NCBI RefSeq assembly: GCF_013364355.1
Contig: NZ_CP054931.1
Location: forward strand, 1,054,001-1,118,000
DNA length: 64,000 bases
Source: Stenotrophomonas sp. NA06056
GTDB lineage: Bacteria; Pseudomonadota; Gammaproteobacteria; Xanthomonadales; Xanthomonadaceae
Direction of reading: 5' to 3'
In this document: positions 37,909-45,621 of the stretch, one piece after another
Layout of the letters: the number at the start of each line of letters is the position of its first letter
Numbering within the stretch: the first letter of the stretch is position 1
The notes under the pieces: model-generated
Database searches by the model: none
What the model saw: only the letters and a program-made list of their open reading frames with translations
Told to the model about the DNA's origin: nothing
Translations under genes and position numbers: made by a program

Positions 37909-38177
37909 GAGGTGCTCTCTCCCGGAAAGACAGGCAAAGAGTCCCGCGTGCCCCTGGCAGGGTCAATGTGCACGGGACCATTCTGCGGTAGTACTTTGGT
38001 CGTACATGGGTCTGGCAGGTGGCGATGTTCCCTCGCTGCCCAGAACGCAGGCGATGCCGGCGCGCGGACATGACATGCGGCGAACACCAGGGATGGAACA
38101 ATCGGTTGCGACGGCATCCATTGGCGTTGCGCGCTGCAGCGTCCATTTTTACTGGCATCCATCCAACAGGAGTCACC

Positions 38178-39029
38178 ATGAGCCTTCCCGAGCCGGTCCG
38201 CGTTCTGCGCACCATCCGTGGCATGCCCACCTCCGACGGTGCCGGTGTTCGCCTGACCCGGGTCATCGGCGGTCCGTCGCTGCCCGACCTCGATCCGTTC
38301 CTGCTGCTCGATGAGTTCGGCACCGATCGCGCAGAGGATTACATCGCCGGTTTCCCCGAGCATCCGCATCGTGGTTTCGAGACCGTTACCTACATGCTCG
38401 ATGGCCGCATGCGGCATCGCGACAATCACGGCAACGAAGGCCTGCTGACCCCGGGCAGCGTGCAGTGGATGACTGCAGGCCGTGGTCTGGTGCATTCGGA
38501 GATGCCCGAGCAGGAAAGCGGGCAGATGCGCGGCTTCCAGCTGTGGGTGAACCTGCCGGCGCGCGACAAGATGACTGCGCCGAAGTACCAGGAATTCGCG
38601 CCGGAAAAGATTCCGGTGGTGCGGCCGGCAGAAGGCGTGCAGGTCAAGGTGATCGCCGGCACGGTCGATGGCACGGCGGGCCCGATTGCACAGCCGGCCA
38701 CCGATCCGTTGTATCTGGATATCGAACTGGCCGCCGACCGCGCCTGGACCTACGCGCTGCCGGAAGGCCACAACGCATTCGCCTATGTGTTCGAAGGTGG
38801 ACTGACGGTGGGTGAGCAGGACGCTGCGCGCGACGTGGCACGTCAGGAGCTGGCGGTGCTGGGCGGCGGCGAGCAGCTGCATCTGTCGGCAGGTGCTGAC
38901 GGTGCGCGGTTGATCCTGGTGGCGGGGCGTCCGTTGCGCGAGCCGGTGATGCGCCACGGCCCGTTCGTGATGAACACCCGCGAAGAACTGATGCAGGCCT
39001 TCGTTGATTTCCAGGAAGGCAGGTTCTGA
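38178..39029 (+). CDS. Pirin family protein
   Basis: A 283-residue bicupin. The N-terminal cupin carries the metal-binding signature HPHRGFETVTYMLDG and GLVHSEMPEQ, matching pirins with quercetinase activity or regulatory roles. The C-terminal cupin has lost most ligands, as is usual. AGGAG lies 7 nt before the ATG at 38178. A second, divergent pirin is encoded at 40610-41473, so two paralogues lie within 2 kb. Confidence 0.9.
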   Translation: MSLPEPVRVLRTIRGMPTSDGAGVRLTRVIGGPSLPDLDPFLLLDEFGTDRAEDYIAGFPEHPHRGFETVTYMLDGRMRHRDNHGNEGLLTPGSVQWMTAGRGLVHSEMPEQESGQMRGFQLWVNLPARDKMTAPKYQEFAPEKIPVVRPAEGVQVKVIAGTVDGTAGPIAQPATDPLYLDIELAADRAWTYALPEGHNAFAYVFEGGLTVGEQDAARDVARQELAVLGGGEQLHLSAGADGARLILVAGRPLREPVMRHGPFVMNTREELMQAFVDFQEGRF

Positions 39030-39076
39030 GGGGGAGCGCCGGGCTATGCCCGGCGGACGCCCGGTGTGCCGGATCC

Positions 39077-39108
39077 TGCGGGGACGCTGCAATGCAGTCA
39101 TCCCCGCA
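39077..39108 (-). terminator. Hairpin after the small exported protein gene
   Basis: TGCGGGGA (39077-39084) and TCCCCGCA (39101-39108) pair perfectly just after the minus-strand stop codon at 39114. The loop is 16 nt and no long U-tract follows. Confidence 0.5.
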
Positions 39109-39113
39109 GCCCC

Positions 39114-39572
39114 TCAGCGGCCGTCGGCGACGGCAGAGGGCGTCAGGTTCATGCCCTGCGCAAGCTGCTGCAGCGCGCCCAGTTCCTGGGAGCTGTCGGG
39201 ATACAGCGCGATCTGCGCGTAGCGGCCCTTGTCCAGCTTGACCACGCTGATGCGGCGCTCGGCATAGCCGGGCGGCTGCTGGCCGCCCAGATCCGGCTGA
39301 TACCAGTACATCGATTCACCGGCAAAGCTGCCCTTTTCCTGGCGCAGCGAGCGGGTCAGCGGAATGCCCGGATCGCGCTGGCTGAGCATCAGGCTCAGCA
39401 CTTCGCGACCGTCCCCAGTGGCCGCGCGGCAGATCAGGAAGCCGGACTGTGCCTGCTGCTGCCATTGCAGGCCGCTGCTGGCGGGCAACGAAGGACATTC
39501 GACCGGGGCCTGCGCGCAGGCAGACGCCGCAACGAACAGCAGGCTCGACAAAACAACAGGCGCGAACTTCAT
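39114..39572 (-). CDS. Exported protein of unknown function
   Basis: A 152-residue protein. A signal peptide (MKFAPVVLSSLLFVAASACAQ) ends in AASAC, a weak lipobox, so the protein is either periplasmic or a lipoprotein. Two further Cys (VECPS and FLICRAA) could pair. The domain SGLQWQQQAQSGFLICRAATG to LYPDSSQELGALQQLAQG is not recognised. GGGGGA precedes the ATG at 39572. Confidence 0.62.
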   Translation of the reverse strand: MKFAPVVLSSLLFVAASACAQAPVECPSLPASSGLQWQQQAQSGFLICRAATGDGREVLSLMLSQRDPGIPLTRSLRQEKGSFAGESMYWYQPDLGGQQPPGYAERRISVVKLDKGRYAQIALYPDSSQELGALQQLAQGMNLTPSAVADGR

Positions 39573-39727
39573 GCATCCCCCAAGGTGGCGTGTCGTTGGC
39601 ACCGCCGATGTCATCGGCGGCCGAGGCATCCCATCCCCGGATGCCGTCCTGCCCGGCACAAGCACGGGCGGATGACCAGACCTTAACGGAACGTGAGCGA
39701 TCGCACAAATCGCGGTTACATCCGTAA

Positions 39728-39756
39728 CCATTGCGGCCGAAGGTCGGCCGCAATGG
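39728..39756 (-). terminator. Terminator hairpin of aqpZ
   Basis: CCATTGCGGCCGA and TCGGCCGCAATGG are a perfect 13-bp inverted repeat, 13 bp after the aqpZ stop codon. Confidence 0.65.
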
Positions 39757-39768
39757 CACGGTCACGGC

Positions 39769-40488
39769 TCAGTGGTCGTTGCCGATCCACTTGTAGATGA
39801 TGCCGCCGATCGCACCGCCCAGCAGCGGGGCGACCCAGAACAGCCACAGCTGGCCAGTGGCGCCGCTGCCGGCGAAGAAGGCCACCGCCGTGGAGCGGGC
39901 CGGGTTCACCGACGTATTGGTGACCGGAATGCTGATCAGGTGGATCAGGGTCAACGCCAGGCCGATGGCCAGCGGCGCAAAGCCCGCCGGCGCCTTGCCA
40001 TGGGTCGCACCCATGATCACGATCAGGAACACCGCCGTGAGCACCACCTCGCACAGGAACGCGGCTGCCACGCTGTAGCCACCGGGCGACAGCGCACCAT
40101 AGCCGTTGCTGGCGAACGCACCCGCCTGGCTGCCATCAATGGCGAAGCCACTGGCACCGGAGGCGATCTGCAGCAGGATGAAGCCGGCCAGCAGGCCGCC
40201 GGCCACCTGGGCGATGATGTAAGGGATCAGGTCCTTGGTCGGAAAGCGGCCGCCAGCCCACAGGCCCACGCTGACCGCTGGATTGAAGTGCGCACCGGAG
40301 ATGTGGCCGAAGGCGTAGGCGCCGGTGACCACGGTCAGGCCGAAGGCGAGGGCCACGCCGAGGAAACCGATACCCAGCGGATTGCTGTCGCCACCGAACT
40401 TGGCGGCCAGCACGGCACTGCCACAGCCACCCAGAACCAGCCAGAACGTGCCGAGGAACTCGGCGGACAAGCGTTTACCCATGCTCAT
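39769..40488 (-). CDS. aqpZ: Aquaporin Z
   Basis: A 239-residue six-helix water channel. The two NPA boxes are [11 protein letters not shown] (Asn69) and [14 protein letters not shown]. The selectivity filter is of the water type (His/Arg in the second half, with the Thr-Ser-Val-Asn-Pro-Ala-Arg stretch). The ATG at 40488 is chosen since GGAG lies 8 nt upstream; a GTG three codons earlier has its ribosome site in contact with it. A perfect CRP/Clp palindrome lies 28 bp upstream of the start codon. Confidence 0.95.
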   Translation of the reverse strand: MSMGKRLSAEFLGTFWLVLGGCGSAVLAAKFGGDSNPLGIGFLGVALAFGLTVVTGAYAFGHISGAHFNPAVSVGLWAGGRFPTKDLIPYIIAQVAGGLLAGFILLQIASGASGFAIDGSQAGAFASNGYGALSPGGYSVAAAFLCEVVLTAVFLIVIMGATHGKAPAGFAPLAIGLALTLIHLISIPVTNTSVNPARSTAVAFFAGSGATGQLWLFWVAPLLGGAIGGIIYKWIGNDH

Positions 40489-40515
40489 GTGTTGCACTCC
40501 TTTGACGGTCTAAAG

Positions 40516-40531
40516 TGTGATTTATGTCACA
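40516..40531 (-). promoter_or_regulatory. CRP/Clp-type operator upstream of aqpZ
   Basis: TGTGATTTATGTCACA is a perfect TGTGA-N6-TCACA palindrome. In xanthomonads this is the site of Clp, a CRP homologue that responds to cyclic di-GMP. It is 28-43 bp before the aqpZ start codon and 79 bp after the stop codon of the upstream gene (a pirin), so it should act on aqpZ. Confidence 0.75.
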
Positions 40532-40609
40532 TTTCAGTGATCAGCGGGTGACTGTAGCGTCAACGCCGGGTGCAGGGATACACCTTCGGATGTGTGTAAC
40601 ACGCGATGC

Positions 40610-41473
40610 TCAATGCTCGGGCAGGGGAATGAATTCCTTGTCGTCACCGGGAATGGTGCCGAAGCGCCCGGCTTCCCAGTCGTGCTTGGCCTGCTCGATG
40701 CGTTCCTTCGAACTGGAAACGAAGTTCCACCACAGATGGCGCGGGCCATCCAGCGGCTCGCCGCCGAACAGCATCGCCTTGACCGGCGTCTTCGCGCGCA
40801 GGCGGCCGCGCGCACCGGCTTCGGGGATCACCAGGTGCTTGGCGGGAATGTCCACGCCATCCAGCTGGGCTTGGCCTTCGAGGATGTACAGCGCACGCTC
40901 GCGATGACCATCATCGATGTCGATCTCTGCATCCGGGTCGAGGTCGATCGCCACGTTGAGGGTGTCGGCGAATACCTTGACCGGCGACTCCTCGCCATAG
41001 GCGCGCCCGGCGATCACCCGCAGCCACGCGCCGTTGCGACGTTGCTCGGGCAGGGTGGCAGCGGCATGGTGGTAGAACGCCGGTTCGATTTCCTCATGCG
41101 ACTTCGGCAATGCGACCCAGGTCTGCATGCCGTGGATCGGGTTGTCATGATCGCGGTCCGGTTGCGGCGTGCGCTCGGAATGGGCGATGCCACGGCCGGC
41201 GGTCATCCAGTTCACATCGCCCGGGCGGATCACCTGGTCCGACCCCAGTGTGTCGCGGTGGCCGATGGCGCCCGACCACAGGTAAGTGACGGTAGCCAGG
41301 CCGATATGCGGATGCGGGCGAACGTCGATGGCGGTACCGGGGTGCATGAGTGCCGGGCCCATCTGGTCGACGAACACGAACGAGCCGATGCTGCGGGCCT
41401 GCAGGGTGGGGACGGCGCGACGCACTTCGAGGCCGCCGATGTCGTGTACGCGCGGGGCGATGATGGTGGTCAT
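40610..41473 (-). CDS. Pirin family protein (second paralogue)
   Basis: A 287-residue bicupin. The N-terminal cupin motif is RPHPHIGLATVTYLWSG, followed by GRGIAHSERTP. The HPHIGL variant marks a different pirin subgroup from the one at 38178. The C-terminal cupin is intact in fold only. The ATG at 41473 has a weak ribosome site, and the frame stays open upstream into repeat sequence and the IS flank, which is not coding. Metal-dependent quercetinase or redox-sensing activity is possible. Confidence 0.88.
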   Translation of the reverse strand: MTTIIAPRVHDIGGLEVRRAVPTLQARSIGSFVFVDQMGPALMHPGTAIDVRPHPHIGLATVTYLWSGAIGHRDTLGSDQVIRPGDVNWMTAGRGIAHSERTPQPDRDHDNPIHGMQTWVALPKSHEEIEPAFYHHAAATLPEQRRNGAWLRVIAGRAYGEESPVKVFADTLNVAIDLDPDAEIDIDDGHRERALYILEGQAQLDGVDIPAKHLVIPEAGARGRLRAKTPVKAMLFGGEPLDGPRHLWWNFVSSSKERIEQAKHDWEAGRFGTIPGDDKEFIPLPEH

Positions 41474-41733
41474 GCGGGCGTTCTCGCTGGCAGGGATCAA
41501 GGCGGTCAGCATCGCATGCTGTCGTGACGGTGGCATTCCCCGTTCGGGTAACAGGTTGTTCCAGCCAACGGCGCAGCCCCTCGTGGCTGTTGGTTGGTTG
41601 GTCGCGTAAGGCAGAAGCAAGATCAAGAGCCGCGCTTGGCCGGGCGGGGTGGATTCGCGGGGGACGCCGTGAATCCGTCCCTGGAGCAACTGTGTTGAGA
41701 GAGGGGCCTCGGCCCCTCCGACAGTCACGCACG

Positions 41734-41757
41734 GTAGTGCCGGCCGCTGGCCGGCAG
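41734..41757 (+). repeat. GTAG palindrome inside the IS110 3' end
   Basis: GTAGTGCCGGCCGCTGGCCG lies between the transposase stop and the IS end, and recurs at the same place in copy 2 (54467-54490). It is almost identical to the chromosomal GTAG repeat at 32123, so the IS carries a REP sequence. Confidence 0.75.
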
Positions 41758-41783
41758 CCTTTTGGGGCACGCGCAGACTGGCT

Positions 41784-42698
41784 TCAGGCGGGGATCGATC
41801 CGCCTTGAGCGTCACGCACGCGGGCGTTGAGAATCACCAGCATCTTCCGCATCACCGCCACGATGGCTACTTTTCCTTCTTTGCCTCGGGCTCGCAGCGA
41901 CTGGTAGAAATCGCGCAGTCGAGGTTCATGCCGCATGGCCGACATGCTGGCCATGTAAAGCACCTGACGGATCTCGGCCCTGCCGCCATGGATGCTTCGT
42001 TTGCCGCGCATGGTTCCACTGTCGTGGGACATGGGTGCTACACCGACCAGACTGGCGATGGCCTTGCCGCTGATCTTGCCCAGCTCCGGCAGATAGCTGG
42101 CCAATACCGCCTGCAGGACAGGGCCCACGCCTTTCATCGACTTCAGTACCGCCAGCTGGGGTTGCTGGGCAACCTGCTCGGCAATCTGCTGTCCCAAACG
42201 CCCAACCATCCTCTGCAGGCGGCTGATGCTGGCTTGCAGCAGTCGGCGCAACTCACGATCGGTCACCATCTCCTGCTGCTGGCGCGCTACGGTCAGGGCT
42301 TCCATCGTCTGTCGACGCGCCCGCACAAATTCCCGCAGCTTTTGCTGCCAGGGCTCCAGTGGCTGATAGGCGGGCAGTTTCACCAAGGCCGCCATCTGCG
42401 CCAATGCATAGGCATCCAGACGGTCGGTCTTGGCCACCTGGCCCATTCCCTGGGCCAGCCTGCGAGCCCGCAGCGCGTTGGCACGAACCACCGCATGACC
42501 GGCGTTGTGCAGAAAGTTCAGTACTGACTGTTCGTAGCCCCCAGTGGCCTCCAGCACGATCTGGCTCACCGGATGTTTCCTCAACCAGAGATCCAATTCA
42601 GCGAAACCCGAAGCGCTATTGCTAACCTGCAGCACCTCTCCGTCCGTCGTGCCGACATCCAGTTGGCGCTTGCTGACATCAATCCCGATCCCGTTCAT
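41784..42698 (-). CDS. IS110-family transposase, copy 1
   Basis: A 304-residue DEDD recombinase. The N-terminal RuvC-like domain has GIDVSKRQLDV (first Asp), IVLEATGGYE (Glu) and KTDRLDAYALAQ (Asp pair). A coiled-coil follows, then the transposase-20 domain (about 185-290) with KSMKGVGPVLQAVLASYLPE and the region of the catalytic Ser in GVAPMSHDSGTMRGKRSIHGG. The ATG at 42698 is set by GGAGT 7 nt upstream; longer readings run through the IS end into flanking DNA. The product is identical to copy 2 and appears intact. Such enzymes act with a structured bridge RNA. Confidence 0.93.
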   Translation of the reverse strand: MNGIGIDVSKRQLDVGTTDGEVLQVSNSASGFAELDLWLRKHPVSQIVLEATGGYEQSVLNFLHNAGHAVVRANALRARRLAQGMGQVAKTDRLDAYALAQMAALVKLPAYQPLEPWQQKLREFVRARRQTMEALTVARQQQEMVTDRELRRLLQASISRLQRMVGRLGQQIAEQVAQQPQLAVLKSMKGVGPVLQAVLASYLPELGKISGKAIASLVGVAPMSHDSGTMRGKRSIHGGRAEIRQVLYMASMSAMRHEPRLRDFYQSLRARGKEGKVAIVAVMRKMLVILNARVRDAQGGSIPA

Positions 42699-42905
42699 CA
42701 CCGGACTCCGTATAGTCTGGAAGGGTCGAGAGCTCCCCCGCTTGCCCAGTCTTATTACTGCGAGTGTCAGCTCCAGCAACTGTTCGGGCGGATCAAGGGA
42801 GATTCCGGCGTGGGCGCCAAGCTCCAAGGCGATCGTCGAGATCCAGGCTTGCACGGCGGCCCACGCCGGCTCTCGGCACCTACGCTGCCAGATTCCGATC
42901 AGATA
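42699..42905 (-). ncRNA. Predicted bridge RNA region of IS110 copy 1
   Basis: This is the non-coding stretch upstream of the transposase, where IS110-group elements encode their bridge RNA. On the minus strand, CCGGCGTGGGC (42859-42869) pairs perfectly with GCCCACGCCGG (42805-42815) and encloses a 43-nt loop. The loop contains CAAGCC, identical to the flank CCAAGCC next to the IS, and CCTTGG, a one-mismatch complement of the other flank (CCATGG in copy 2). The boundaries of the RNA are not known. Function is inferred from the family, not shown. Confidence 0.55.
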
Positions 42906-43039
42906 AGGCTTGGCCGCGGCATCCATGCCGCGGACACCCCCGCGAACCCACCCCGCCCGGCCTCTGACAGTTTCCGTGTGCTGTCCAGCCACGGAGAAGA
43001 AAAAAGAAAATCAAGATCAAACGCTGGTCGCTTCGCTCG

Positions 43040-43063
43040 CATCCACGCATGGCGTGGATCTAC
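43040..43063 (-). repeat. Single GTAG REP (SMAG) palindrome, reverse
   Basis: The minus strand reads GTAGATCCACGCCATGCGTG. It is followed by the palindrome GTCGACCAAGGTCGAC (43065-43080). The rest of 42961-43120 shows no gene. Confidence 0.82.
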
Positions 43064-43121
43064 TGTCGACCAAGGTCGACATCAACCGGAAATCGCGATT
43101 GACCGACCGTCACCGGGAAAC

Positions 43122-43320
43122 CGTCAGGGGTGGGGCGGTGTGGGCTGGCAGGACCGTTGGCGCCATGGATGGCGCCATCGAGCCCCCATGGATGGGTTTA
43201 CGGCGTGTCCTGCCAGCCCACACCGCCCCACCCAACAAACAGAAAAGCCAGAGCCGCTTTGGCCCTGGCTTTTGCTGTAGCTGTTGTTGTCTCTGCGGGT
43301 GCCGGGCCGCAGGCCCGGCC
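43122..43320. repeat. Composite hairpin element P5
   Basis: Outer arms 43131-43154 and 43207-43230 are a perfect 24-bp inverted repeat. The inner stem is TGGCGCCATGGATGGCGCCA (43158-43177). The loop GAGCCCCCATGGATGGGTTT is conserved. The tail has degenerate GTTG repeats and GCCGGGCCGCAGGCCCGGC (43300-43318). It lies at the 3' end of the fadJ-like gene. The arms resemble P3 more than P2. Confidence 0.85.
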
Positions 43321-43322
43321 GA

Positions 43323-45386
43323 TCAAACCACCGGTTCGCGCAGGACCGGGTTGTCCCAGCCCGGGCGCGGGGCGAAACGGTCGCCGTGGCGCTGCTGCAG
43401 TGCCTTCAGCCGCTCGACGATCGCATCGGCGCCCACCGCACGGATATGCTGGATTGGACCGCCGCGGAACGGTGCAAAGCCGGTACCGAAGATCACGCCC
43501 GCATCCAGCAGGTCCGCGTCGGCCACCACGCCCTCGTGCAGGCACGCCACGGCCTCGTTCAACAGCGGCAGGATCAGGCGATCTTCCAGATCGGCAGGTG
43601 CCTGGTAGTCGCGTGCCACGTCCGGCTTCTTGGCCCGGCCGTTCTCCCAGGTGTAGATGCCCTGGCCATCCTTCTTGCCGCGCTTGTCCGGTTCCACCGT
43701 CTGCAGCGCCGCCGGAATCTGCAGGCCCAGGAACGGTGCCAGTTCCTTGCCCACGCCCGCGGCCACGTCCAGGCCCACGGTGTCGATCAGTTCGATCGGG
43801 CCCATCGGCATGCCGAACTTCACGGCCGCCTTGTCGATCACCGGGCCCGGAATGCCTTCGGCGTATGCGGTGGCCGCTTCCAGCATGTACGGGAACAGCA
43901 CGCGGTTGACCAGGAAGCCGGGGGTACCGGCCACCGGCACCGGGAACTTGCCCAGCGCCTTGCAGAAGGCCGCCAGGCGACGCTCGGTTTCAGCGGCCAT
44001 GCCGTCGTGATGGATGATCTCCACCAGCGGCATCTGTGCCACCGGATTGAAGTAATGCAGGCCGGCGAACTGCGCCGGACGCTGGATGTGATCGCGCAGT
44101 TCCACCAACGGAATCGACGAGGTGTTGGTGGTCAGCAACGCGTCGAGCTTCATCTTCGGCTCCAGCGTCTGGTACAGCGCACGCTTGGCTTCCGGGTTCT
44201 CGATGATCGCTTCGATCACCAGATCGGCCTGCGCCACGCCGTTGCCTTCCAGGTCCGCACGCAGGCGCGCGGCGACGGCGGGGCGCTTGCTCTCGTCACG
44301 TACCTTCTTGGCGAACAGTGCCTGCGCACGTTCCATGGCCGGGTCGATGAAGCGCTGCTCACGGTCCTGCAGGGTCACGTCGAAGCCCTTGTAGGCGGCC
44401 CATGCGGCGATGTCACCGCCCATCACGCCGGCACCGACCACGTGCACGTGGCGGATGCCGGAATCGCCACCGCCCAGGCCCTTCAGACGTTCGGTGAGGA
44501 AGAAGATGCGGATCAGATTGCGCGCGGTCGGCGTGCTGGCCAGCTTCACCACGGCGCGCCGTTCGGCATCCAGGCGTGCCTGCACCGGCTTGCCGCCGCT
44601 GCGCTGCCAGGTGCTGATCAACGCATACGGCGCCGGGTACTGGTTCTTTTTCGCCTTGCGTGCGACCTGCTTGACCATCTGCGGTGCCAGCAGCTGGCGT
44701 GCCGGCCAGGTATTGGTGACCCATGCAAGCGCACGCTGCTTGAACGGGCGGGTGGTGCCGGACAATGCCAGCGCCACGGCGGTGTCGAGCACGACCGCCG
44801 GTGCCACCACCTTGTCGACCAGGCCGATGCCCCGTGCGGCCGAGGCCGACAGGGTGCGTCCGGTCAGCATCATGTCCATCGCCGCCGGTGCGCCGACCAG
44901 CTGCGGCAGGCGCGCGCTGCCGCCCCAGCCCGGGAAGATGCCAAGCTGGGTTTCCGGCAGGCCGATGCGGGTGGTGCTGTCATTGGACGCAACGCGATAG
45001 CGGCAGGCCAGGGCCAGCTCGGTGCCGCCGCCCAGGCAATGGCCGTGGATGGCGGCCACCGTCGGGCAGGGCAGTTCGGCCAGCTTCTGGTAGGTGGACT
45101 GGCCACGACGGATGGCATCGTTGACGGTGCCGCGGCGATCGAACTCCTGGAATTCCTTCAGATCGGCACCGGCGATGAAGCCTGCCTTCTTGATGGACTG
45201 GATCACCACGCCCTTGGGCGGGTCCATGGCGATGCGTTCAAGCAGATCGCCCAGCTCCAGCAGGACATCCTGCGACATTGCGTTGACACTGCTGTCCTGA
45301 CGATCAAGAGAGAGGACCACCACGCCATCGTCGCGGATCTCGGGGTGCCAGTGGCTGAAGCGGAGACCATCGAAGCTTGAGAGCAT
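43323..45386 (-). CDS. fadJ: 3-hydroxyacyl-CoA dehydrogenase/enoyl-CoA hydratase, FadJ/FadB type
   Basis: A 687-residue bifunctional fatty-acid oxidation alpha subunit. The N-terminal crotonase domain (about 1-190) has AGADLKEFQEFD and HGHCLGGGTELALACRYRVA, with the catalytic acid in GLPETQLGIFPGWGG. The NAD-binding domain starts at HVHVVGAGVMGGDIAAW (about residue 315), with TNTSSIPLVEL and HYFNPVAQMPLVEII carrying the dehydrogenase catalytic His. The C-terminal domain has GTPGFLVNRVLFPYMLEA. No thiolase (fadA/fadI) is adjacent. The ATG at 45386 follows a weak GGAACG site. Confidence 0.88.
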   Translation of the reverse strand: MLSSFDGLRFSHWHPEIRDDGVVVLSLDRQDSSVNAMSQDVLLELGDLLERIAMDPPKGVVIQSIKKAGFIAGADLKEFQEFDRRGTVNDAIRRGQSTYQKLAELPCPTVAAIHGHCLGGGTELALACRYRVASNDSTTRIGLPETQLGIFPGWGGSARLPQLVGAPAAMDMMLTGRTLSASAARGIGLVDKVVAPAVVLDTAVALALSGTTRPFKQRALAWVTNTWPARQLLAPQMVKQVARKAKKNQYPAPYALISTWQRSGGKPVQARLDAERRAVVKLASTPTARNLIRIFFLTERLKGLGGGDSGIRHVHVVGAGVMGGDIAAWAAYKGFDVTLQDREQRFIDPAMERAQALFAKKVRDESKRPAVAARLRADLEGNGVAQADLVIEAIIENPEAKRALYQTLEPKMKLDALLTTNTSSIPLVELRDHIQRPAQFAGLHYFNPVAQMPLVEIIHHDGMAAETERRLAAFCKALGKFPVPVAGTPGFLVNRVLFPYMLEAATAYAEGIPGPVIDKAAVKFGMPMGPIELIDTVGLDVAAGVGKELAPFLGLQIPAALQTVEPDKRGKKDGQGIYTWENGRAKKPDVARDYQAPADLEDRLILPLLNEAVACLHEGVVADADLLDAGVIFGTGFAPFRGGPIQHIRAVGADAIVERLKALQQRHGDRFAPRPGWDNPVLREPVV

Positions 45387-45554
45387 GGACGTTCCATCCG
45401 GTTGTGTATGGAGAAGGGGGCTATGATCCAGAGGTTGTTTCCCCCGCGTCAAATCCCAATAGCAGGGGTGTGGCGCCCCGGATCGCAGGCCTTGGACCGG
45501 AACGTTAACGGAACGGTGGTTAAAAGCTGGTGCGGCGCCGGGTGATCGGCGACT

Positions 45555-45581
45555 GAACTTTTCCCGGGATTGGCAGTCTCA
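45555..45581 (+). promoter_or_regulatory. Predicted sigma-E promoter of rpoE
   Basis: GAACTT (45555-45560), 16 bp of spacer, then TCTCA (45577-45581) fits the sigma-E consensus GGAACTT-N16-TCTRA closely. It lies 41 bp before the rpoE start codon, indicating autoregulation. Confidence 0.7.
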
Positions 45582-45621
45582 TTGCCCGACGTCGGTTGGG
45601 CTGACAGGAGTGCGGCCCCTC

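Larger units (their letters stand above)
41682..42913 (-). mobile_element. IS110-family insertion sequence, copy 1
   Basis: The stretch 41682-42913 matches 54415-55646 without a difference that I can find (1232 bp); beyond it the flanks diverge. It encodes one DEDD transposase. No terminal inverted repeats or target duplications are visible, as expected for IS110. The longer non-coding end (about 207 bp) is upstream of the transposase and the shorter (102 bp) downstream, the IS110-group layout and not that of IS1111. It lies in the loop of hairpin P4. True ends may be a few bases inside the match, because the flanks share target sequence. Confidence 0.88.
41640..42960. repeat. Composite hairpin element P4, split by an IS110 copy
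   Basis: The left arm (41640-41663) and right arm (42937-42960) pair over 24 bp with one mismatch, although 1.27 kb of insertion sequence separates them. Left of the IS are GACGCCGTGAATCC; right of it are GGCTTGG and the inner stem CCGCGGCATCCATGCCGCGG. When the IS is removed in thought, the order of parts is that of P2. CTCTGACAG follows the right arm. Confidence 0.82.

Noticed and set aside
37909-38177. Possible CRP site or small gene between cstA and pirin
   Set aside because: No TGTGA-N6-TCACA palindrome and no supported ORF; only short imperfect repeats such as GTAGTACTTTGGTCGTAC.
41474-41815. Extension of the second pirin into the IS region (401 residues)
   Set aside because: The upstream frame runs through repeat and IS sequence; the cupin fold starts at the ATG at 41473.
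42699-42992. Longer transposase readings (402 and 415 residues) in the two IS copies
   Set aside because: The extensions differ between copies because they read out of the IS into hairpin DNA; the shared start at 42698 and 55431 has a Shine-Dalgarno site and begins the DEDD domain.
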